NCBI GenBank assembly: GCA_003105245.1
Contig: PQAI01000015.1
Location: 1,370-8,622, forward strand
Source: Betaproteobacteria bacterium
GTDB taxonomy: Bacteria; Pseudomonadota; Gammaproteobacteria; Burkholderiales; Usitatibacteraceae
DNA: 7,253 nt
Direction of reading: 5' to 3'
Part shown: positions 1-4,906 of the stretch, one piece after another
How the letters are laid out: each line of letters begins with the position of its first letter
How positions within the stretch are numbered: position 1 is the first letter of the stretch
The notes under the pieces: generated by a model
The model's input: only the letters and a program-made list of their open reading frames with translations
What the model was told of the DNA's origin: nothing
Databases searched by the model: none
Position numbers and translations under genes: made by a program

Positions 1-2028
1 CCAGGCCACCGGGCGGTTGGGGAAGTTCGCGAGCACCCCGTCCATCGCCACCTGCAGCTTGAAGGAGCTGTCGTACATGGCCCAGGTGAGGAGCGGCACG
101 TCCTCCTCGGGACAGCCCTCGTCGTGGAAGCGCTTGACGGTGGCGGACATCATGTAGAGGTGCGACAGGATGTCGCCCAGCCGCGCAGAGAGCATCTCCT
201 TCCTCTTGAGGCTGCCGCCGATCACGAACATCGACATGTCGGCGAGCATCGCGAAGGCGGACGAGAAGCGCGTGAGGATCTGCAGGTAGCGGCGCGTGCG
301 CGGCGACCCCGGAACCGCAATGCCCTTGCCGCCCGTGAGGCCCAGCCAGAGCGAGCGCGCGCCGTTGGCGATCGTGAACGCCACGTGCCCCCAGAACGCC
401 TCGTCGAAGGCCGCGAGGTCGTCCTGGCGCACGGCCGTCATCTCCTTGAGGACGTAGGGGTGGCAGCGGATGGCGCCCTGCCCGAAGATGATGAGCGAGC
501 GCGTGAGGATGTTGGCGCCCTCGACCGTGATCGCGATGGGCACCGTCTGGTACGCCCGGCCGAGGTAGTTGTTGGGCCCCATGCAGATGCCCTTGCCGCC
601 GTGCACGTCCATCGCGTCGTTGAGGATGGCGCGCATGCGCTCGGTCATGTGGTACTTGCAGATGGCCGAGATGACGCTGGGCTTCTCGCCCATGTCGAGT
701 GCCGCCATCGTCATGCGGCGCATGGCGTCCATGAGGTAGGTCGTGCCGCCGATCCTCGCCAGGGGCTCCTCGATGCCCTCGAAGCGGCCGATGGGCGTCT
801 TGAACTGCGAGCGGATGCGCGCGTAGGCGCCCGTGGCGCGCGTTCCGATCTTGCCGGCGGCCATCGACATGGACGGCAGCGAGATCGAGCGGCCCGCCGC
901 CAGGCACTCCATGAGCATTCGCCAGCCGTTGCCCGCCTGCGCGGCGCCACCGATCACCCAGTCGATGGGGATGAAGACGTCCTTGCCGGTGGTCGGGCCG
1001 TTCATGAAGGCGCAGCCCAGCGGGTTGTGCCGCCGGCCCGTGTTCACGCCCGGGTGCGAGGTGGGCACGAGGGCGAGCGTGATGCCGCGCTCCTCCCCGC
1101 CGCCCAGGAGCTTCTCCGGGTCGTAGAGCTTGAAGGCGAGGCCGAGGAGCGTCGCCACGGGCGCGAGCGTGATGTAGCGCTTCTCCCAGGTGAGCCGGAT
1201 GCCGAGGACCTCGCGGCCCTCGTGCACGCCCTTGCACACGATCCCGAAGTCCGGAATCGAGGCGGCGTCCGAGCCCGCCTCCGGGTTGGTGAGGGCGAAG
1301 CAGGGGATCTCCTGCCCCTTCGCCAGCCGCGGCAGGTAGTGGTCCTTCTGCCCGTCGGTGCCGTAGTGGATGAGGAGCTCGGCCGGCCCCAGCGAGTTGG
1401 GCACCATCACGGTCACCGCGGCCGCGCCGCTGCGCGTCGAGATCTTGGTCACGATCTCGGAGTGCGCGAAGGCGGAGAATCCCAGCCCGCCGTACGACTT
1501 CGGGATGATGATGCCGAGGAAGCCCTTGTCGCGGATGAACTTCCACACCTCGGGCGGCAGGTCCATGCGCTCGTGGTTGATGTCCCACTCGTCGAGCATC
1601 GCGCACAGCTGCTCCACCGGGCCGTCGACGAAGGCCTGCTCCTCCGGCGTGAGCTTCGCCGCCGGGTAGGCGAGCATCTTCTTCCAGTCGGGCCGGCCCG
1701 TGAACAGGTCCGCGTCCCACCAGACGCTGCCCGCCTCGAGCGCCTCGCGTTCGGTGTCGGACATGGCCGGCAGCACCTTCTTGAAGACGCCGAAGAGAGG
1801 GCCAGAGACGGCCGCGCGCCGCAGCGGCTTCACGACGGAGAACGCGGCGAAGAGCGCCACCGCGCCCCAGGCCGCGGCCGCGAGGCCGGCGGGCGGCGCG
1901 GCTAGGAACGTGAGGCAGGCGGCGCCCGCGGCGAGCGCCGCCGACCAGGCCAGCGCGTTGGCGCGGTGGTAGGCGAGCGCCCAGGCGATCGCGAACACGG
2001 CGACTACCGACAGGATTATGGTGAGCAT
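1..2028 (-). CDS. fadE: Acyl-CoA dehydrogenase FadE (C-terminus cut by window edge)
   Basis: FadE catalyses the first step of fatty-acid beta-oxidation, the FAD-dependent oxidation of acyl-CoA to trans-2-enoyl-CoA. The frame is open from the ATG at 2028 to base 1, giving 676 residues. E. coli FadE has 814, so roughly 140 residues lie outside. I recognise E. coli FadE blocks throughout: SVWWDADLFTGRPDWKK (101-117), EYGG-like SYGGLGFSA (178-186), LPRLAKGQEIPCFALTNPEAGSDA (232-255), TWEKRYITLAPVA (280-292), NGPTTGKDVFIPID (343-356) and AITVEGANILTRS (499-511). Glu503 in VEGANILTR aligns with the family's catalytic base. The N-terminus has hydrophobic stretches (about 1-20 and 26-66), in line with the membrane association of long FadE proteins. 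The start has a good Shine-Dalgarno 7 nt upstream. It lies 72 nt downstream of a PsrA-like TetR gene on the same strand and is probably cotranscribed with it. Very confident on family; substrate chain length is not visible. Confidence 0.97.
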   Translation of the reverse strand, partial: MLTIILSVVAVFAIAWALAYHRANALAWSAALAAGAACLTFLAAPPAGLAAAAWGAVALFAAFSVVKPLRRAAVSGPLFGVFKKVLPAMSDTEREALEAGSVWWDADLFTGRPDWKKMLAYPAAKLTPEEQAFVDGPVEQLCAMLDEWDINHERMDLPPEVWKFIRDKGFLGIIIPKSYGGLGFSAFAHSEIVTKISTRSGAAAVTVMVPNSLGPAELLIHYGTDGQKDHYLPRLAKGQEIPCFALTNPEAGSDAASIPDFGIVCKGVHEGREVLGIRLTWEKRYITLAPVATLLGLAFKLYDPEKLLGGGEERGITLALVPTSHPGVNTGRRHNPLGCAFMNGPTTGKDVFIPIDWVIGGAAQAGNGWRMLMECLAAGRSISLPSMSMAAGKIGTRATGAYARIRSQFKTPIGRFEGIEEPLARIGGTTYLMDAMRRMTMAALDMGEKPSVISAICKYHMTERMRAILNDAMDVHGGKGICMGPNNYLGRAYQTVPIAITVEGANILTRSLIIFGQGAIRCHPYVLKEMTAVRQDDLAAFDEAFWGHVAFTIANGARSLWLGLTGGKGIAVPGSPRTRRYLQILTRFSSAFAMLADMSMFVIGGSLKRKEMLSARLGDILSHLYMMSATVKRFHDEGCPEEDVPLLTWAMYDSSFKLQVAMDGVLANFPNRPVAW

Positions 2029-2035
2029 CGTCAAT

Positions 2036-2041
2036 CTCCTT
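2036..2041 (-). promoter_or_regulatory. Ribosome binding site of fadE
   Basis: AAGGAG, extendable to GGAAGGAG, reads toward fadE and ends 7 nt before its ATG. It fixes the ATG at 2028 as the start. The presence of a strong own site suggests fadE is translated independently of the tetR cistron upstream. Confidence 0.8.
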
Positions 2042-2043
2042 CC

Positions 2044-2065
2044 CGAAAGACCCCGCTCGGCGGGG
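2044..2065 (-). terminator. Hairpin with short T-rich tail between tetR and fadE (weak terminator or attenuator)
   Basis: Read on the minus strand, CCCCGC-CGA-GCGGGG (2065-2051) is a perfect 6-bp GC stem with a 3-nt loop, followed at once by TCTTTC. It lies between the tetR stop and the fadE ribosome binding site, whose GGAAGGAG begins only 7 nt after the stem. The stem is short and the T-tract is interrupted, so full termination is doubtful. Partial termination, or an mRNA-stability element that sets the tetR:fadE ratio, is plausible but inferred. Confidence 0.45.
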
Positions 2066-2079
2066 GCGTTGCCCGATGT

Positions 2080-2097
2080 GCCCCTGCGGGGCTTCTT
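2080..2097 (+). terminator. Small hairpin after the tetR stop, T-rich tail on the plus strand
   Basis: GCCCC-TGC-GGGGC (2080-2092) is a perfect 5-bp stem with a 3-nt loop. On the plus strand it is followed by TTCTT, the orientation of an intrinsic terminator for transcription running antisense into tetR. On the minus strand it lies 8 nt after the tetR stop but has no T-tract. No plus-strand gene precedes it, so any role would be to block antisense transcripts coming from under fadE or to stabilise the tetR mRNA 3' end. Confidence 0.35.
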
Positions 2098-2100
2098 GTG

Positions 2101-2814
2101 TCAGTCGCCCGAGACCAGCTCGAGCTTCTTCGCGTCGCCCAGCGGGGCCTTGAGGCCGGCCGCGAGGAAGGGCGCGAGGCGCTGCAGCAGCAGCTCGTCG
2201 TTGTCCTGGTCGTTCGTGATGACCTGCAGCATCAGCTTCAGCGAATCGGTGCCCGCGAGCGTGTAGGAGAGCGCGCCCATCACGAAGTGCAGCCGCCAGG
2301 TGAGCTCCTGCTTCGTGAGGTGCGGCAGCGCCTTGAGGAAGGCCTCCTTGAAGCGCGCGATCATCTCGGCGTACTGGGCCGAGAGGAAGTTGCGGATGAA
2401 CGGCGCGGGGTCGGCGTAGGCGCGGCCCAGCACGCGCAGGAAGTGCTTGCCGCCGCGCTTCTCGTCACGGGATAGCCTGAGGGCAGGGATGAGCATCGCC
2501 GAGAGGATCTTCTCGCATGTGAGCGGCTTCGAGCCCGCCTCGCGCTCGTAGCGCGCCAGGAGGTCGATGCGCTCCTGGTTCATCGGGTCCAGGCGGCGCG
2601 TGAGCACGGCCTGGAAGAGCTCCTCCTTCGAGCCGAAGTGGTAGTTCACGGCCGCGAGGTTCACGCCGGCCGCCGCCGTGAGCTGGCGCAGGCTGGTCGC
2701 CTCGAAGCCGTGCTCCATGAAAAGCAGCTCCGCCGCATCCAGGATGCGGGACTTGGTGTCCTGCGACAGGGCGTCGGTCGCGGGCGTTCGGCGGGCAGGG
2801 CGCTGGGCGCGCAT
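2101..2814 (-). CDS. TetR-family regulator, PsrA-like (fatty-acid metabolism)
   Basis: A 237-residue one-component transcriptional regulator. An N-terminal TetR helix-turn-helix occupies about residues 20-66, with recognition-helix block NLAAVNYHFGSKEELFQAVL (52-71). The C-terminal ligand-binding part contains WRLHFVMGALSYTLAG (173-188), resembling the WRVHFMLGAAAFSMSG segment of Pseudomonas PsrA. PsrA-type proteins repress beta-oxidation genes and their own gene and are released by long-chain fatty acids; carrying that role over to this protein is inference, supported by the fadE gene just downstream and a PsrA-type box at its promoter. I chose the ATG at 2814, which has AAGG 8 nt upstream. 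The frame extends to a TTG at 2874, but that codon lies inside the operator and within about 10 nt of the predicted transcript start. The first 20 residues are basic and probably disordered. No psrA symbol is assigned because orthology is not proven. Confidence 0.94.
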   Translation of the reverse strand: MRAQRPARRTPATDALSQDTKSRILDAAELLFMEHGFEATSLRQLTAAAGVNLAAVNYHFGSKEELFQAVLTRRLDPMNQERIDLLARYEREAGSKPLTCEKILSAMLIPALRLSRDEKRGGKHFLRVLGRAYADPAPFIRNFLSAQYAEMIARFKEAFLKALPHLTKQELTWRLHFVMGALSYTLAGTDSLKLMLQVITNDQDNDELLLQRLAPFLAAGLKAPLGDAKKLELVSGD

Positions 2815-2867
2815 CGTTCGGGCCTTCGTCGGATGAGACAAGGGCGCCGGAATCGCGTCAAACGCAC

Positions 2868-2889
2868 GATTCAAACGCCCGTTTGAATC
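2868..2889. promoter_or_regulatory. Perfect 22-bp palindromic operator, PsrA-box type
   Basis: The arm GATTCAAACG (2868-2877), a CC spacer (2878-2879) and the exact reverse complement CGTTTGAATC (2880-2889) form a perfect 10+2+10 palindrome. Its core CAAAC-GCCC-GTTTG fits the published PsrA recognition pattern (G/C)AAAC-N2-4-GTTT(G/C). It directly abuts the -10 element of the minus-strand promoter and should cover the transcription start, the classic position for steric repression. A two-fold symmetric site fits a TetR dimer. Assigning it to the adjacent regulator is inference, but context, motif and location agree. Confidence 0.85.
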
Positions 2890-2919
2890 ATGCTAGGGCA
2901 GATGGGTTTGCCCTGTCAA
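2890..2919 (-). promoter_or_regulatory. Sigma70-type promoter of the tetR-fadE unit
   Basis: On the minus strand, a consensus -35 TTGACA (2919-2914) is followed after 18 nt by the -10 TAGCAT (2895-2890), a 4 of 6 match. Transcription would start near 2883, inside the palindrome 2868-2889, leaving about 69 nt of leader before the tetR ATG at 2814. It is the clearest promoter in the window. A full -35 with an operator over the start is typical of an efficient promoter held by a repressor. Confidence 0.7.
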
Positions 2920-2957
2920 CGGCGCCCCGCCGGACCGGGGCTGCCCGCCGCCGCAGG

Positions 2958-2963
2958 TAGAAT
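2958..2963 (+). promoter_or_regulatory. Candidate -10 element of the TPR gene, leaderless arrangement
   Basis: TAGAAT matches the -10 consensus TATAAT at 5 of 6 positions and ends exactly 6 nt before the ATG at 2970. Transcription starting 7 nt downstream of the -10 would begin on or beside the A of the start codon, giving a leaderless mRNA. No convincing -35 is seen 16-18 nt upstream; the region there is plain GC-rich sequence. No good Shine-Dalgarno precedes the ATG either, which fits the idea. Confidence 0.45.
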
Positions 2964-2969
2964 CCTCCC

Positions 2970-4115
2970 ATGCGCGCGAGCTCCCGGCCGCCGGCCGACG
3001 ACCCAAACCCCTCGCCACCCGAGGCGGAGGCGATCAGGCGGGCGCTCGAAAGGGCCGAGTACCTGGTGGTCGCGCTCGACGCAGCCGGGGCGCTGCGGGC
3101 CGTGGCGGAGGCGCTCCGGCTCGCCCGCCGCCTGGGGGATTCCGCGGCCGCCGGCAGGGCCCACGCGATCGCCGCCGCCGCACACTATTACCGGGGGGAC
3201 TACGTGGCGGCTGTCGCCAGCGGCATCGACGCGTTCGCGCTCGACGGCGCCACCGACTCGCAGACCGGCGCCAAGGCGATGCTGGGCATCGCGATGTCGT
3301 TCATTTCCGTGGGGGAAGTGCCCCGCGCCGAGGAGGCCGCGCGCCGCGCGATCCGCCTTGCGACCCTGGCGCGGGACCGGCGGCAGGAGGCCCAGGCCCA
3401 CCTGATCCTGGGGTGCGTGCTGTCCGACGCCCGCCGCTACGAGGATTCCCTCGCCTCGCTTCGCCGCGCGCGGTCCGCCTTCCGCAGGCAGTCCGACGCG
3501 GAGCGGGCTTCCGCCGCCGCCGTCAACATCGGCCACCTGCTCCTGCGTCAGGCCGACGCGCTCGACGGCGCCGGCGAACCCCGCGAGGCGGCGCGCTGCC
3601 GGCGGCACGCGCGGCGCCACTATCGCGCGGCGCTGGACTCGGGCCGTCCCCGCCTGGGCGCCATCATGGCCCAGACCGCGATGGCCGACTGCGAGCTGGG
3701 GCTCGGGAACGTGGCGCAGGCGCACGCGCTCCTGGCGCAGGCGTTCGGGTTCCTCGAGCCGCACGACCCCGCGCCTGTCGTCGCGCGGGTCCACCGTTAC
3801 CTCGGCGAGGTCCACCGGCAGGAGGGCCGCCTGCAGGAGGCGTCGCGCCACCTCCACGCGGCGCTCGAGGCCGCCGACACGATCGAGGGGGACGGGCTGG
3901 CGGTCGACTGCCGGCGCGCCCTGTCGCGGCTCGCGAAGGACCTCGGCCGCGAGGCCGAGGCCGGGCGCTGGGAGAAGGACGCGCGGACCGTCCGCGACCG
4001 GCGCAAGGAGGCGATGGCGGACTTCCGCCGCCGCATGCGTCCGACCTGGGACCGCTACCTGCGGCGCGAGCCCGGCTTGTTCCCCATGTCCCCCACGAAC
4101 CCGAAGGATCCATGA
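2970..4115 (+). CDS. TPR-repeat protein of unknown function
   Basis: A 381-residue, Ala/Arg-rich, almost wholly helical protein without signal peptide or membrane segment, so probably cytosolic. Residues about 20-340 read as successive TPR-like helix pairs, clearest at 61-95 (HAIAAAAHYYRGDYVAAVASGIDAF), 99-134 (AMLGIAMSFISVGEVPRAEEAARRAI), 139-174 (AHLILGCVLSDARRYEDSLASLRRA), 230-263 and 270-304 (VHRYLGEVHRQEGRLQEASRHLHAAL). The pattern resembles the TPR sensor parts of MalT-like activators and some GGDEF proteins, but no output domain follows; the C-terminus is a basic tail rich in Arg/Lys (about 330-367). A scaffold or protein-binding role is the only inference allowed. The first 20 residues are Pro-rich and likely disordered. 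The start is the first ATG after a -10-like element with no clear Shine-Dalgarno, so it is moderately sure. The stop overlaps the next gene's start as ATGA, implying translational coupling with the exported trypsin-fold protein. Confidence 0.85.
   Translation: MRASSRPPADDPNPSPPEAEAIRRALERAEYLVVALDAAGALRAVAEALRLARRLGDSAAAGRAHAIAAAAHYYRGDYVAAVASGIDAFALDGATDSQTGAKAMLGIAMSFISVGEVPRAEEAARRAIRLATLARDRRQEAQAHLILGCVLSDARRYEDSLASLRRARSAFRRQSDAERASAAAVNIGHLLLRQADALDGAGEPREAARCRRHARRHYRAALDSGRPRLGAIMAQTAMADCELGLGNVAQAHALLAQAFGFLEPHDPAPVVARVHRYLGEVHRQEGRLQEASRHLHAALEAADTIEGDGLAVDCRRALSRLAKDLGREAEAGRWEKDARTVRDRRKEAMADFRRRMRPTWDRYLRREPGLFPMSPTNPKDP
4103..4115 (+). promoter_or_regulatory. Shine-Dalgarno and ATGA stop/start overlap coupling TPR gene to protease gene
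   Basis: GAAGGA (4103-4108) lies 3 nt before the ATG at 4112, closer than the usual 5-9 nt. The ATG shares bases with the TPR gene's TGA (4113-4115) in the motif ATGA. This selects 4112 as the protease start, immediately before a signal peptide, and suggests termination-reinitiation, so that the two proteins are made in linked amounts. Confidence 0.75.
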
Positions 4116-4900
4116 AGCGACGGATGGCGGCGGGGCTCGCCCTCGCCTTGATGATGCAGGCTTTCCAGGCCGAGGCGATCCTCACCCGCGCCGACCGCGA
4201 CGACGAGGAATACGTCGAGCTCGCCACGCGCTACCCCGCCGCCGTGAGCCTGGGGCCGGAGGGAGGCGTCGGCGTCCTCGTCGGGCCGCGCTGGATCCTC
4301 ACGGCGGCGCATCGCGCCAGCGCCCTGCGCGCAAGCGCGAAGCTCGCCCTCGCCGGCGCGAGCGTCGAGATCCAGGAGGTCTTCGTGCATCCCGACTGGA
4401 AGGGCGGCGCCGGGCCGGACATCGCGCTCGTCTTCCTGCGCACCGCCGTCCTGGGCGTGGACGCCGTGCCGCCCTACCGCCTCCAGGACGAGGTCGGGCA
4501 GACGGCCCGGGTGGTGGGAACGGGCGGCGCCGGCAGGATCGGCGCTCCCGCGGGCAAGGCCGACGGCCGCGCGCGGGCCGCGATCAACACCGTGGACCGC
4601 GCGACCGAGGCAACGCTGGGCATGCGGCTCAAGGGCCCGGAGGACGCTTCCGACCTGCAGGGCGCCCTCGCCCCCGGCGACACCGGAGCCCCGGCTTTCT
4701 TCGAGGTCGGCGGGCGTTTCTTCGTGGCCGGCATCGCCTCGCGCACCGAGGACACGAATCGCGACGGCATCGCGGGCAGCGTGGGCGACTGGGAGATCTA
4801 CACCCGCGTTTCCGCCTACGCCGCGTGGATCGACGCGGTCGCAGGCGACGCGATGGCCGCGGAGGCCGCCGCGATCGTCGGCGACCCCGAGCGGCGCTAG
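4112..4900 (+). CDS. Exported trypsin-fold (S1) protein with Thr in place of the catalytic Ser
   Basis: A 262-residue protein with a Sec-type signal peptide (KRR start, hydrophobic 6-18, likely cut after AEA at 20-22), so periplasmic or secreted. The chymotrypsin fold is shown by WILTAAH (61-67, His67), DIALVFL (103-109, Asp103), PGDTGAPAF (188-196) and YTRVSAYAAWIDAV (230-243). His and Asp of the triad, the Asp before the nucleophile (Asp190), the oxyanion Gly189 and the Ser214-equivalent Ser210 are present, but the nucleophile is Thr191 (codon ACC at 4682-4684) instead of Ser. It may be a weak threonine-type hydrolase or a binding pseudoprotease. There are no cysteines, so none of the usual disulfides. 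The S1-pocket residue (chymotrypsin 189) appears to be Ala185, unlike trypsin's Asp. Cleavage after AEA would leave an N-terminal Ile with no propeptide. The open frame extends upstream to 3413 inside the TPR gene, but that part is Pro/Arg-rich out-of-frame sequence. Substrate unknown. Confidence 0.9.
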   Translation: MKRRMAAGLALALMMQAFQAEAILTRADRDDEEYVELATRYPAAVSLGPEGGVGVLVGPRWILTAAHRASALRASAKLALAGASVEIQEVFVHPDWKGGAGPDIALVFLRTAVLGVDAVPPYRLQDEVGQTARVVGTGGAGRIGAPAGKADGRARAAINTVDRATEATLGMRLKGPEDASDLQGALAPGDTGAPAFFEVGGRFFVAGIASRTEDTNRDGIAGSVGDWEIYTRVSAYAAWIDAVAGDAMAAEAAAIVGDPERR

Positions 4901-4906
4901 CCGCTC
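4889..4906. terminator. Perfect hairpin spanning both convergent stop codons
   Basis: GAGCGGC (4889-4895), loop GCTA (4896-4899) and GCCGCTC (4900-4906) form a perfect 7-bp GC-rich stem. It contains the protease stop TAG (4898-4900), the 4-nt intergenic gap and most of the metY stop TGA (4905-4907, minus strand). Neither strand has a T-tract after it, so it is not a standard intrinsic terminator. It may act as a pause or mRNA 3'-end stabiliser for both convergent transcripts. Confidence 0.4.

Noticed and set aside
124..1905. A 593-codon plus-strand open frame antisense to fadE
   Set aside because: Its translation is low-complexity (Arg, His, Ala, Glu, Gly, Val), with no recognisable family, and it mirrors fadE codons. 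Long antisense frames are expected in GC-rich genes with G/C third positions.
2815..2874. TTG start at 2874 giving a 257-residue TetR protein
   Set aside because: The TTG lies inside the operator palindrome and about 10 nt from the predicted transcript 5' end. The ATG at 2814 has an AAGG at proper distance, and the usual TetR domain lies after it.
2924..2941. GCCCCG-N6-CGGGGC inverted repeat upstream of the TPR gene
   Set aside because: A 6-bp all-GC stem without a T-tract, between two divergent promoters. No terminator or known operator pattern, and likely compositional.
2916..3857. A 313-codon minus-strand open frame opposite the TPR gene
   Set aside because: Arg/Gly/Pro-rich with no domain pattern. 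The plus-strand frame gives a regular TPR-helix pattern and an ATGA junction with the next gene.
3413..4111. Upstream extension of the protease reading frame inside the TPR gene
   Set aside because: The extension is Pro/Arg-rich out-of-frame sequence. A signal peptide begins exactly at the ATG at 4112, preceded by GAAGGA.
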